From positions 930,001 to 994,000 of the forward strand of contig NZ_UYZY01000001.1 of NCBI RefSeq assembly GCF_900626075.1: a stretch of 64,000 nucleotides of DNA, given 5' to 3'. The DNA is from Clostridium transplantifaecale (GTDB lineage: Bacteria > Bacillota > Clostridia > Lachnospirales > Lachnospiraceae). Positions within the stretch are counted from its first letter, which is position 1; each line of letters starts with the position of its first letter. Below are positions 24,222-33,466 of the stretch, in pieces. Position numbers and translations under genes: made by a program. Under the pieces are notes generated by a model, which saw only the letters and a program-made list of their open reading frames with translations, made no database searches and was not told the origin of the DNA.

Positions 24222-24265
24222 TTTAAAAAGCCGGAAGCTCGCAAATTCCCGCATGCCTCCGGCTT
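24222..24265 (-). terminator. Terminator of the ABC exporter operon
   Basis: On the minus strand AAGCCGGA (24265-24258) pairs with TCCGGCTT (24235-24228), followed by TTTTTAAAT. It lies 54 bases after the stop of the second exporter gene. The rest of 24111-24318 shows nothing else. Confidence 0.65.
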
Positions 24266-24318
24266 ATCAAACCAAAGAAACTCAATCTATCGAAATACTG
24301 AAGTAACCGCACCCCCGT

Positions 24319-26166
24319 TTATGCCAGCTCAAACATCCCATTATACAACTGGTAATAAACGCCTCTTTGTTCAATCAGATTCTCATGGTCGCCTCTCTCG
24401 ATAATCTTCCCCTGCTCCAGTACCATAATTGCATTGGAATTGCGGACCGTGGACAGGCGGTGGGCAATCACGAATACAGTCCTGCCCTCCATAAGGCGGT
24501 CCATTCCCTTCTCGATCAGCCGTTCCGTTCTCGTATCAATCGAGCTGGTCGCCTCATCCAGAATAAGGACGGGCGGATCGGCCACGGCCGCCCTGGCGAT
24601 AGCCAGAAGCTGCCGTTGGCCCTGGGACAGGTTGTTTCCATCCGCCGTCACCATCGTGTCATACCCCTTTGGCAGACGGCTGATAAAGGAATCGGCGTTA
24701 GCCAGCTTTGCGGCCTCCACCACCTCCTCCATCGTGGCGTCCAGCCTGCCGTAGCGGATATTGTCCGCGATTGTGCCGGTGAACAGGTGGGTATCCTGAA
24801 GAACCATCCCCAGGGAGGAACGCAAGGCATCCTTTTTGATATTTCTCACATCGATCCCGTCATAAGTAAGACTTCCTCCGTCAATGTCGTAGAAACGGTT
24901 AATCAGGTTGGTGATCGTCGTCTTCCCGGCGCCGGTGGAACCGACGAAGGCAATCTTCTGCCCCGGTTTTGCATAGAGGCTGATTTTCTTAAGTATCAGG
25001 TGATCCCGGTTATATCCAAAATCCACATCCTTAAACTGCACATCACCCCGGAGCCGGGTTAACACCCCATCCTCCGCTTTCCAGGCCCAGATTCCCGTCT
25101 TTCTGCCGCACTCCTTTAAAGAGCCGTCTTCCGTCTCCTCCGCATATACAAGAGTAACCTTTCCCTCGTCGGTCTCCGGCTCCTCCTCCATCGTCTCAAA
25201 GACACGTTCCGCTCCGGCAAGAGCCGCCAGAAGGAAATTCGACTGCATGGTAAACTGGTTGATCGGCATCGCGGTCTGCCTCACAAAAACGAGGTAGCTT
25301 GCAAGACTTCCGATATCGGTCCATCCTTTCAGAGCCATAAACGCCCCAATCATGGTGACGATCGTATAATTGATGTAGGAAATGCTGACTACCATCGGTA
25401 TCATGGTACCGGAGTAAGTCAGGGCGCTGACGGCCGCCCGCTTAAGCCTTCCGTTTTTCTGCCGGAACTGTTCGATGTTTTCCCCTTCGTGGTTAAACAC
25501 CTTTACCACTTTCTGGCCCGCCGTCATCTCCTCAATATATCCGTTCAGTTCCCCAAGGTATTTCTGCTGGTAATTGAAATAGTATTTACTCTTCTTCCCG
25601 CTGTAACGGATGTAGGCGAACATCAGGATGTAGCAGGCGAACACAATCAGTGAAAGGCGCCAGTTAAGGATAAAAATCAGGGTGAGCGTCCCGACAATCT
25701 GGATAAAGCTCTGGATGACCATTGCAAAGCTGTTGTTTAAAGCATCTGAAACCGTGTCGACATCGTTGGTAAACCGGCTCATAATATCGCCGTGGGTCCT
25801 CGTGTCAAAATATTTCAGCGGCAGCTTCTGGATATGCCGGAATAAATCCTCCCTGATCTCGGCCGTGATTTTCTGGGCCGCCCTTACCATGAGCTGTGTA
25901 TAACCAAACGACGATAAAACACCGGCCAGATAGACGACACCCATAAACAGGATCGCAGAAAAGAGGCCTTTCATGTTACCCGGCACAATATAGTTGTTGA
26001 CAATTGGTTTCAGCATATAGGTGCCGAGCAGGCCCGAAAGGGCGCTGATTGTCGTGAGTATGGCCACGAGCAGAAACAGGAACTTATGGTTTCCCATATA
26101 CCCCAGGAGCTTCATTATCGTTCCTTTCAGGTTCTCGGGCCGTTTTGCGCTAAGCTGTCTTGCCAT
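24319..26166 (-). CDS. ABC exporter half-transporter B (ATPase-permease)
   Basis: The 615-residue protein has an N-terminal six-helix type-1 exporter domain, then an ATPase. Walker A is FVGSTGAGKTTITNLINRFY, the signature is LSQGQRQLLAIARAA and Walker B is VLILDEATSSID, followed by the H-loop IAHRLST. An insertion of acidic residues lies between the two domains (about residues 330-375). The start ATG at 26166 (KMARQL) has AGGAG upstream and overlaps the previous gene's stop. With its partner it forms a heterodimeric exporter like BmrCD or LmrCD. The canonical Glu after Walker B is present here. Confidence 0.93.
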   Translation of the reverse strand: MARQLSAKRPENLKGTIMKLLGYMGNHKFLFLLVAILTTISALSGLLGTYMLKPIVNNYIVPGNMKGLFSAILFMGVVYLAGVLSSFGYTQLMVRAAQKITAEIREDLFRHIQKLPLKYFDTRTHGDIMSRFTNDVDTVSDALNNSFAMVIQSFIQIVGTLTLIFILNWRLSLIVFACYILMFAYIRYSGKKSKYYFNYQQKYLGELNGYIEEMTAGQKVVKVFNHEGENIEQFRQKNGRLKRAAVSALTYSGTMIPMVVSISYINYTIVTMIGAFMALKGWTDIGSLASYLVFVRQTAMPINQFTMQSNFLLAALAGAERVFETMEEEPETDEGKVTLVYAEETEDGSLKECGRKTGIWAWKAEDGVLTRLRGDVQFKDVDFGYNRDHLILKKISLYAKPGQKIAFVGSTGAGKTTITNLINRFYDIDGGSLTYDGIDVRNIKKDALRSSLGMVLQDTHLFTGTIADNIRYGRLDATMEEVVEAAKLANADSFISRLPKGYDTMVTADGNNLSQGQRQLLAIARAAVADPPVLILDEATSSIDTRTERLIEKGMDRLMEGRTVFVIAHRLSTVRNSNAIMVLEQGKIIERGDHENLIEQRGVYYQLYNGMFELA

Positions 26167-27895
26167 TTTCATCCGCTCCTTTCTGCTGGGAATTGTAAAG
26201 CTCCTGGTAAATCGGATCCGACGCCAGAAGGCTCTCATGGGTTCCCGTGGCGTGGACCTTTCCGTCTTCCAGTATGATAATCTGGTCGGCATCCATGACC
26301 GAAGTGATTCTCTGCGCAATGATGAGCTTTGTCGTATCGGTCAGCTCACTGAGCTGTTTTCTTATTTTCGCATCGGTAGCCGTATCCACAGCGCTGGTGG
26401 AATCATCGAAAATCAGTACTTTGGGTCTCTTTAGAAGCGCCCTGGCAATACAGAGCCTCTGCTTCTGTCCGCCCGACACATTAACGCCCCCCTGTCCCAG
26501 ATCCGTATCATACCCATCCGGGAAACGCCCGATAAATTCATCGACGCAGGCGGCGCGGCAGGCCCATTCTATCTCTTCCTCATCCGCGTCACGGTTTCCC
26601 CACAGCAGGTTTTCACGTATTGTACCGGAAAAGAGTACATTTTTCTGGAGTACAATACCGATGGCATCGCGCAGATGGATCAGGGAGTATTCGCGGACGT
26701 CTCTCCCGTCCACCTTTACGCTGCCCTCTGTGACATCATAGAGACGCGGAATCAGCGATACAAGGGTGCTCTTCGCGGAACCCGTTCCCCCGATAATACC
26801 TACCGTCTGTCCTTCTTCTATATGAATATTGATGTCCGTCAGAACTCTGCGTTTCGCTTCCTTCTTATATTTAAAGGATACGTGTTCAAAATCGATTGTG
26901 CCGTGTTCGATCCGCGCCTCCTTCTCACTGCCGTCCATCAGATCCAGAGGTTCGTCGAATACTTCCCCGATTCGTCTTGCACTGGCCAGGGAGCGGGTCA
27001 GCATCAGAAATACGTTGGATATCATCATCAGGGAATTCATAATCTGCATGACATAGCTTAAAAATCCCGTCAGTTCACCGACCTGCATTCCTCCCACCTG
27101 GATCATCTGCCCGCCGAACCACAGGATCAGGATAATGGCCGCATACATTGTGAACAGGAATGAAGGCATGTTAAGGACGGCGAAATGAAAGGTCCTCTCG
27201 CTGTTTCTCTTCAGATTATCATTCACCCCGGCAAATTTTTCTTCCTCGTATTCCCCTCTGACAAAGGCCTTCACTACGCGGATTGCCGTCAGGTTCTCCT
27301 GGACGACCGCGTTCACATGATCGACCGCTTTCTGCAGTCTGCCGTACATCGGGGCAACCTTTAAGATGATTCCAATCAGGATGGCCGCCAGCACGGGCAT
27401 GCATACTGCAAACACCAGCGCCAGCCGCGCGTTCAGATAACAGGCCATCAGAAGGCCCAACACCATCATGACGGGGCCGCGGATCATCGGTCTCATCCCC
27501 CCTACGATTGCATTCTGCATTACGGTCACGTCGGTGGTGAGCCGTGTAATCAGGGAAGAGGTTTCATAGTGATCCAGGTTTCCAAAGGAGTACTCCTGCA
27601 GCTTTACATACTCCGCCTCCCGCAGTCCCGCACCGAATCCCCCCGCGGCCCTGGCGGAATAACGGGCATATAAAAGGCCGGTGCACAGAGAAATGAGCGA
27701 ACATACCACCATCAGTCCCCCTTTGGAGTATATGTAGTTCAAATCCCTCCCGGCTACGCCCACGTCCAGAATCCCAGCCATAATCATCGGAATAATCAGT
27801 TCAAAGCTGGTTTCTATCACAACGAAAAAGATGGCCAGAAGAAAATCCGGCCTGCATGGCTTAGCAAATTGTAAAATACGTTTGATATCTTTCAT
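26150..27895 (-). CDS. ABC exporter half-transporter A (ATPase-permease)
   Basis: The 581-residue protein starts MKDIKRILQFAKPCRPDFLL and has six membrane helices and an ATPase with Walker A IIGGTGSAKSTLVSLIPRLY, signature VSGGQKQRLCIARALL and Walker B VLIFDDSTSAVD. The residue after Walker B is Asp, not Glu, so one ATP site of the pair is probably degenerate, as in heterodimeric exporters of the BmrCD/TM287-288 type. A MarR-type operator covers its promoter although no MarR gene is adjacent. The chosen ATG at 27895 follows GGAGGC. Drug or peptide export is likely; the substrate is unknown. Confidence 0.93.
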   Translation of the reverse strand: MKDIKRILQFAKPCRPDFLLAIFFVVIETSFELIIPMIMAGILDVGVAGRDLNYIYSKGGLMVVCSLISLCTGLLYARYSARAAGGFGAGLREAEYVKLQEYSFGNLDHYETSSLITRLTTDVTVMQNAIVGGMRPMIRGPVMMVLGLLMACYLNARLALVFAVCMPVLAAILIGIILKVAPMYGRLQKAVDHVNAVVQENLTAIRVVKAFVRGEYEEEKFAGVNDNLKRNSERTFHFAVLNMPSFLFTMYAAIILILWFGGQMIQVGGMQVGELTGFLSYVMQIMNSLMMISNVFLMLTRSLASARRIGEVFDEPLDLMDGSEKEARIEHGTIDFEHVSFKYKKEAKRRVLTDINIHIEEGQTVGIIGGTGSAKSTLVSLIPRLYDVTEGSVKVDGRDVREYSLIHLRDAIGIVLQKNVLFSGTIRENLLWGNRDADEEEIEWACRAACVDEFIGRFPDGYDTDLGQGGVNVSGGQKQRLCIARALLKRPKVLIFDDSTSAVDTATDAKIRKQLSELTDTTKLIIAQRITSVMDADQIIILEDGKVHATGTHESLLASDPIYQELYNSQQKGADENGKTA

Positions 27896-27944
27896 TCTTA
27901 ATGCCTCCGCTGAGTTGTTGTCGTGCATTTATTTAGCCGTCTTA

Positions 27945-28003
27945 TAGTTAGAATACTAACTATTGTCTAAAATTATTTTATGACGGCTCTGCCAAAATGT
28001 CAA
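27945..28003 (-). promoter_or_regulatory. Exporter promoter with MarR-type operator
   Basis: TTGACA (28003-27998), a 17-base spacer and TAAAAT (27980-27975) on the minus strand form a strong promoter. The operator TAGTTAG-AATA-CTAACTA (27945-27962) is a perfect inverted repeat just downstream of the start site. Its core GTTAG-N4-CTAAC is the same as the site at the marR promoter (46734-46747). Confidence 0.75.
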
Positions 28004-28011
28004 CATATCAA

Positions 28012-28073
28012 ATGAAGAGGACGCCCAAAAGTCTGTTTCCGCCGGAAACCTTCTTTCAGAACATCCTCTTCAT
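28012..28073 (-). terminator. Possible terminator at the end of the AraC1 operon
   Basis: ATGAAGAGGA (28073-28064 on the mRNA) pairs with TCCTCTTCAT (28021-28012), with an inner GTTTCCG/CGGAAAC hairpin. It overlaps the stop region of the AraC gene. The 3' tail (TTGATATG) is not a good T-tract. Confidence 0.35.
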
Positions 28074-29389
28074 CCCTCATCTTTATACTGTTTCGGAGAC
28101 ACCCCCGTCATATTCTTAAAAACGGTGCAGAAATAGCTGACACTGCTGAATCCCGTCTGCATGGCAACCTCATTTAACGCCATCTTCTGTGACAGCAGCT
28201 CCTTGGCCCTCTCGATCCGGTAAATCGATATGTACCGGTTAAACGCCACCTGATACAGCCGTTTAAACAGACGTCCGAAATGATACGGGCTGTAATGGAA
28301 AATCTGGGCCGCTTTTTCCAGATTAAACTGGCTGTCGGAATAATTCTGTTCAATCGCCTCGTCTATATAGCGTACCAGAAGTTTATCCCCGCTCTGCATA
28401 TCCGTGCCGACACAGCTCATCACGCTTTTACAGTACTGCAAAAGGAGGTCTTTGATCTCCTCAATGAACCTGCAGTTTGTGATATTTCTGGCGCTTTTAA
28501 AATAAATATTTTCCAGTTCCCCTTCTTCCGCTGCCATCTCCACAAAACGGCTCTTGAGCAGCCCCAGCATCTCAATAAAGATAAATCTCACATCCACCGG
28601 ATCCATTAAAACAGTCTGCATATAGCCGACGCTTTCGCCCACCAGGCGCTTTATCTCCTCCTCATTGCCCTCCAGCATTGCAGTGATCACTTTTCCGGAA
28701 CAGGTGCGTATTACATCAGGTTCGTAGAGCACCCTCGGCATTTTTAATTCTCTGAAGTACGCATACTGGTTTTTCTTACCCCTGAAGCTGTCGAGAAGCG
28801 CGCTCTTACACTCCGCATAAGCCTGCGGAAAGTGATCAAGGCCGCTGCAGTAGGAGCTGATGCCTACGGTAATGTCTTCCCCATCCTCCTCATTCACTTG
28901 GGCGATAATCGATTCGGCCAGTTTTTTCAGTTTATCCGAATACTCTTTCTCCTCGCTGTAGCGTTTCTGGGGAGTGCATAAAAATATGCCGATAATTCCC
29001 CGCCCCAGATAGTCCGCAACGAGCCCTTCCATCTGATTGCGCAGAAGGCTCCGCTGAATCGACTGGATGATATGGAACATTCTCGGGAAATGGTTAAAAT
29101 CGGGATAGACCCAGAATACATCCTTGTGATCGGTCTGTACAAGCATCATGCGGTTCGGAACTTTGGACAGCCCAATAACCCCCAGAATGTTCTGAAGGTT
29201 ATCGGAATTTAAGTTTCCATAGATAATGCTGTATGCAAATTCCTGGCAATATAAATCGTAATTGCCGTTTTTCGTATTTCCACAGAATTTGCGGAAAAAA
29301 TGGGGGATATCGCTGACATTCGCAAGCTCATTCTTTTCATCTGCTTTCGCCAATTGTGTCACCTCGTTCAAATCCTGCGGCCCGCGCAT
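28070..29389 (-). CDS. AraC-family regulator (AraC1), linked to the DUF3798 ABC operon
   Basis: The 439-residue protein has a C-terminal AraC/XylS double HTH (about residues 340-437): YIDEAIEQNYSDSQFNLEKA, FHYSPYHFGRLFKRLYQVAF and MQTGFSSVSYFCTVFKNMTG with the close VSPKQYK. The long N-terminal part resembles YesN-type regulators without a receiver domain and contains a degenerate GGDEF-like middle (DITVGISSYCSGLDHFPQAY). It is paralogous along its whole length to the regulator at 59545 (both carry DLYCQEFAYSIIYGNLNS). It is the last gene after the ABC permeases, 59 bases downstream, so it likely regulates that importer. The exact start is uncertain. Confidence 0.85.
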   Translation of the reverse strand: MRGPQDLNEVTQLAKADEKNELANVSDIPHFFRKFCGNTKNGNYDLYCQEFAYSIIYGNLNSDNLQNILGVIGLSKVPNRMMLVQTDHKDVFWVYPDFNHFPRMFHIIQSIQRSLLRNQMEGLVADYLGRGIIGIFLCTPQKRYSEEKEYSDKLKKLAESIIAQVNEEDGEDITVGISSYCSGLDHFPQAYAECKSALLDSFRGKKNQYAYFRELKMPRVLYEPDVIRTCSGKVITAMLEGNEEEIKRLVGESVGYMQTVLMDPVDVRFIFIEMLGLLKSRFVEMAAEEGELENIYFKSARNITNCRFIEEIKDLLLQYCKSVMSCVGTDMQSGDKLLVRYIDEAIEQNYSDSQFNLEKAAQIFHYSPYHFGRLFKRLYQVAFNRYISIYRIERAKELLSQKMALNEVAMQTGFSSVSYFCTVFKNMTGVSPKQYKDEG

Positions 29390-29448
29390 TTCTCAATTTA
29401 CAGGCTTTTTACAGCATCCAGGATATTGTATCACACTTATTCTGCCGT

Positions 29449-30696
29449 TTAAATATGAATCTCTGTCTTCTTATTCCCTCTCCATGCATAAAGGCCCAGC
29501 GCCAGACCGATGACTCCGTACACCATAAAGGTCCTGAAATACTCACCGAGCAGCGGCTGGCCAAACACGGCCTGGCCTACCTCAGGCGACATGATGAACA
29601 TGGCGTTAAACAAAAGTGTACCAATCATTGCCTGTTTTATCGTGGCCTTTGAGATAGATGCCCCGCCTACTAAGAGCGCTGCAACCGAGAACATGCCGAT
29701 CTGTGTATGGGCGCCGTAGCTGTTTAAGGTACCCGTGTTCTGCAGGAAAATAATCTGTCCCCAGGCGGCCAGGACGGTGGATAAAATGACTGCAATCATC
29801 CTCGTTCTGTCCACATTGATTCCGGAAGCTTCCGCAATATGCTGGTTTTGTCCCACACTTCTGAAGTCCTGCCCCAGCTTCGTCTTCATGATGGCCTGCG
29901 TAAATACGCACAGAGCCACGATAAACAGCCCGGTTGCCATCGGAACCTTGATAAGAATCAGTCCGGAGCGTGTCGTGATCGCCCATGCGCTGAAAGCGAT
30001 GGCCGCAACGCATGCCGCTGCGTTTCCGATAAACGCATTTCTGTCTTTTTTCTTTAAATAACGCAAAACAAGATACGCAAGGATCAGAACCGCACTGATG
30101 AGTATGACCCACATTAACGGCACTTTCCACACATTATCCAGCGCGTATTTAAGTCCGCCCTCTTCCACCGGCACCAGATCCACCGTTGTTCTGATTCCCG
30201 TTCCGGTCGGTCTGATTAACGGGTTAGTAGCCGATACATGGATGATATAGCCAATGACAAACAGGAAGAGGAACTGATATAAACCGTTTGCAAAATATCC
30301 GACGATCAGGCCGGAAATCATTTCCTGTCCTTTTGTATTATTGTAGAGTTTGCCTGTGAAAAAGCCGAACAGAACCGCCAGAGGCGTGGCTACCAAGAGG
30401 CAGAGGAAGAAACCGCCCAGCCCTCCTATGTAAAAATACCGTACCGCGACAATAGCAATCTGGCCCGCCATCGCTCCGATGACAATACCGAAGTTGAGGC
30501 CCAAACCTGCCAGTACCGGGATAATCAGAGACAGCACAAGAAATGCGTTTCTGAAAAACCGGGAGCTCAGTTCCGAAACCAGGAACGTAAATCCTTCACC
30601 GTTTGAGAGCATCAGGCCGACGATTGTGAACGCCAGGAAAATAACCATGACAATGTTGTCCATCAGCCAGTTCTTCCAGTTGATTTTCTGTTTCAT
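29449..30696 (-). CDS. Sugar/nucleoside-type ABC permease 2
   Basis: The 415-residue protein has about ten membrane helices and the RbsC/BmpB-type features GLGLNFGIVIGAMAGQIAIV, GFFTGKLYNNTKGQEMISGL and DFRSVGQNQHIAEASGINVD (the EAA-like loop that contacts the ATPase). It forms the channel with the 30693 permease. A periplasmic-like insertion follows (LIRPTGTGIRTTVDLVPVEE). ATG 30696 has AGGAGGGG and overlaps the previous stop. Confidence 0.88.
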   Translation of the reverse strand: MKQKINWKNWLMDNIVMVIFLAFTIVGLMLSNGEGFTFLVSELSSRFFRNAFLVLSLIIPVLAGLGLNFGIVIGAMAGQIAIVAVRYFYIGGLGGFFLCLLVATPLAVLFGFFTGKLYNNTKGQEMISGLIVGYFANGLYQFLFLFVIGYIIHVSATNPLIRPTGTGIRTTVDLVPVEEGGLKYALDNVWKVPLMWVILISAVLILAYLVLRYLKKKDRNAFIGNAAACVAAIAFSAWAITTRSGLILIKVPMATGLFIVALCVFTQAIMKTKLGQDFRSVGQNQHIAEASGINVDRTRMIAVILSTVLAAWGQIIFLQNTGTLNSYGAHTQIGMFSVAALLVGGASISKATIKQAMIGTLLFNAMFIMSPEVGQAVFGQPLLGEYFRTFMVYGVIGLALGLYAWRGNKKTEIHI

Positions 30697-31775
30697 GAAC
30701 GGGCCCCTCCTTTCACCTGGCATAAAGCGTATAAAATAATGCCGTTCTGAATTACCATACGAATCATTTCAGACAAATCAGTTCCCGCAAACACCACGTT
30801 TGCCACGGGGAGGGCGGATGCCAGCAGTCCCTGAAATAACAGTGTTCCGATAAATACATGGGATACCTTTGCGGCATTGGGGGTTGCGCCTCCAATCAGG
30901 ATTCCTGCTACCGCGGGGAATGCCATCATTAACGGAGCCGTATATAACTGGACAAAACCATAACTCTGCGCATAGATAATGATTCCCACCGCGCCCAGGA
31001 CCGTCGACAGGATATTTCCGATAATCCTATTTTTGTTGATATCCATGCCCGAGGCCACGGCAAATTTGTTGCTTTTTCCACATGCAACCACCGCCATGCC
31101 CGATTTGCTCTTAAAGAACAGCCAGATCAGGAAGCAGAAGAAACCAAGCACGAGGAGAAGTCCGGTCGGAATGGTAAAGTTTCCGATTGTGATTCGGAGG
31201 AAATCGTTGAACAGGCCGTCGGCTCCTATATTTTCAAGCTGAATGGTTTCCCTGAGCCCGTCTCCTAAAAACCATTTCATGTTGGGGCTCTGGAACGGAA
31301 GCATCAGCCATACGAGACACATTACCGCTACTGCGGCAAAACCTGTATAGGTTGCAATCGCCATCTCAGAACCCTTGATGCTGTTCAAAAGTTTTCCGTA
31401 TAATATGCCTACGACGACGGCGATCACAGTGGCGATCATCATGGCAGCAAGCAGAAACCCAAGGCCCGTCAGGCCGATTTCAATGGAAATGACCATGCCC
31501 AGAAGCCCACAGCAGATTCCCAGGGGCAGGGCGAAATTGGGTCCCATCCCCGCCTGGATGGACGGCACCATCGCAAGGACCAGGACGCCGTTCATGCCGA
31601 TTCGTTTTATGATATCGGAAAGCGTCATCGGAAGTGAAATATCGAGAAAGCTGCTCATTACAAGTGTGATCAGGAAAAACGTCCCGATAATCAGCCTGGG
31701 GGTACCGACTTTACTGACCACTTCGTTTACAAGACTTTTTTGTTTATTTTCGTTTTCTGATAATTTCTTTGTCAT
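30693..31775 (-). CDS. Sugar/nucleoside-type ABC permease 1
   Basis: The 360-residue membrane protein has about nine helices and the family motifs MVPSIQAGMGPNFALPLGIC, GILYGKLLNSIKGSEMAIAT and the cytoplasmic loop VVACGKSNKFAVASGMDINK. The start overlaps the ATPase stop (ATGA) and the stop overlaps the second permease. Two different permeases with one double ATPase is the arrangement of ribose, autoinducer-2 and nucleoside (BMP) importers. Confidence 0.88.
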   Translation of the reverse strand: MTKKLSENENKQKSLVNEVVSKVGTPRLIIGTFFLITLVMSSFLDISLPMTLSDIIKRIGMNGVLVLAMVPSIQAGMGPNFALPLGICCGLLGMVISIEIGLTGLGFLLAAMMIATVIAVVVGILYGKLLNSIKGSEMAIATYTGFAAVAVMCLVWLMLPFQSPNMKWFLGDGLRETIQLENIGADGLFNDFLRITIGNFTIPTGLLLVLGFFCFLIWLFFKSKSGMAVVACGKSNKFAVASGMDINKNRIIGNILSTVLGAVGIIIYAQSYGFVQLYTAPLMMAFPAVAGILIGGATPNAAKVSHVFIGTLLFQGLLASALPVANVVFAGTDLSEMIRMVIQNGIILYALCQVKGGARS

Positions 31776-33370
31776 TCACTCAGCACCTCTTCCTGTATTT
31801 TTTTGCTGCCCGACATCATCAGGCCGAATTCCGCCTCCGGTGCGAGCGGTGAAAGAATTCCGTTCACCTTTCCGTCACAGATAATTGCAATCTCGTCACA
31901 GACGCTCCGCAGCTCCGCCAGTTCGGAGGAAGTGATAATGATTGTCATGCCGAATTTCTTATTAAGCTGCACCAGTAAATCCAGAATCAGCTTTTTCGCG
32001 CCGATATCGATTCCTCTGGTCGGTTCCGAGACGAGCAGCAGCTTCGGGTTCAGTGTCAGCGCCCTTGCCACACAGACCTTCTGCTGGTTGCCGCCGCTTA
32101 ACTCTCCCGCATCTTCCTGGGAGGAGGTGCAGCGGATATCCAGATCCCCGATCATTTTCTCCGCATGCCTCCGAATGGCGGAGGGATCCTTGAAGCTGAG
32201 GGGACCCACTTTTCTTACAAACTGATTTGTTATCTCAATTGCCGTTATAACGATGTTCATCTCTATGGACTCATCCAGGAGCAGGCCAATCCCCTTTCTG
32301 TCCTCGCTCACAAAGCCGAGTCCTTCCTGAATCGACAGGCGGGGATTGTTCAGTTCCAGTTTCCGTCCTTCAAAAAGCACTTCCCCCCTGGATGGATAAA
32401 TTCCCATTAATCCATTTGCAATGCCGAGTTTTCCCTGTCCGGCCAGTCCGCCGATGCCGAGAATTTCTCCCTTTCGGACCTGCAAATCGACGCCTTTAAC
32501 ACGCTCTCCCGGCATTCCTACTTCTAAATTTTTAATTGAGAGTATAACTTCATCCGAGATGCTGCGTTTTTCATCACTCGCGCGGCTTATCTCAACTTTA
32601 CGGCCTATCATAAGCTCTGCGATTTCTTTTGCATTTGTATCCTTGATATCTTTTGTGGCCACCCACTCGCCGTCCCGGAGGACCGTAACACGGTCGGCAA
32701 GGCTCACGATCTCATCCAGCCTGTGGCTGATAAATATAATTCCGATTCCTAGCTTCGACAGTTTGCGCACCGCGTCCATCATGTTTTCCGCTTCTTTTTC
32801 GGTCAGGACAGCAGTCGGCTCGTCAAATACCAGGAGCCTGACTCCCTTTTTATCAATTTCTCTGGCTATCTCAATAAACTGCATGTATCCAACGGGAAGA
32901 CCTTCCACGAGCACCTCTTCATCGAGTGACATTTCCAGCGTGTCCAGCGCTCTTCTGGCGTCCTGGTTCATCGTCTTCATGTCAAGCGTCTCCAGCCTCT
33001 GGCCGAATACACCGCTGAATGCGTTCTTTTTCGTAATTTCCCTGTTGATTTTAATATTCTCAGTGATTGTAAATCCGGGAAGCAGCATAAACTCCTGATG
33101 CACCATGCCAATGCCGTAATCCATCGCCTCATGGGGAGATTTGATGACCGCCTCTTTTCCGTCGATTATCACGTTCCCCCCGAAACCGCCCGTGGAATGT
33201 ATCACCGGCATTCCGAATAAAATATTCATCAGGGTAGATTTACCTGCTCCATTCTCTCCTATCAGCGCATGAATCTCGCCTTTTTTCACCTCCAGGCTCA
33301 CATTCTTAAGAACCTGGTTCCCATAAAAATCTTTTGAAATGTTTTTCATTTCGAGAAAGCATTCACTCAC
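31772..33370 (-). CDS. Double-domain ABC ATPase (RbsA/YufO type)
   Basis: The 532-residue protein contains two ATPase domains. Domain 1 has ALIGENGAGKSTLMNILFG and LLVFDEPTAVLT; domain 2 has a degenerate Walker A (GIGGLAGQGKLGIANGLMGI) with LSGGNQQKVCVARAL and LLLVSEPTRGID. This is the usual make-up of sugar/nucleoside importers. The start is GTG at 33370, directly after GGGAGGGAGAGTT; an ATG 8 codons downstream lacks a site and a longer TTG frame runs into the intergenic hairpin. It is coupled to permease 1. Confidence 0.9.
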   Translation of the reverse strand: MSECFLEMKNISKDFYGNQVLKNVSLEVKKGEIHALIGENGAGKSTLMNILFGMPVIHSTGGFGGNVIIDGKEAVIKSPHEAMDYGIGMVHQEFMLLPGFTITENIKINREITKKNAFSGVFGQRLETLDMKTMNQDARRALDTLEMSLDEEVLVEGLPVGYMQFIEIAREIDKKGVRLLVFDEPTAVLTEKEAENMMDAVRKLSKLGIGIIFISHRLDEIVSLADRVTVLRDGEWVATKDIKDTNAKEIAELMIGRKVEISRASDEKRSISDEVILSIKNLEVGMPGERVKGVDLQVRKGEILGIGGLAGQGKLGIANGLMGIYPSRGEVLFEGRKLELNNPRLSIQEGLGFVSEDRKGIGLLLDESIEMNIVITAIEITNQFVRKVGPLSFKDPSAIRRHAEKMIGDLDIRCTSSQEDAGELSGGNQQKVCVARALTLNPKLLLVSEPTRGIDIGAKKLILDLLVQLNKKFGMTIIITSSELAELRSVCDEIAIICDGKVNGILSPLAPEAEFGLMMSGSKKIQEEVLSE

Positions 33371-33409
33371 AACTCTCCCTCCCGCCTGCAAAATAATGTC
33401 AATCAAAGA

Positions 33410-33437
33410 GGGGCACGGCGGCCTCCCGCTGTGCCCC
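33410..33437 (-). other. Stable hairpin between DUF3798 gene and ATPase
   Basis: GGGGCAC-GCGG-type arms (33410-33421 with 33426-33437) with one mismatch and a four-base loop form a GC-rich hairpin with no T-tract. It sits just after the binding-protein gene, as in the two other importer operons of this window. Confidence 0.55.
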
Positions 33438-33466
33438 CAGGTTCCAATCAGAAATGGCAAATCATA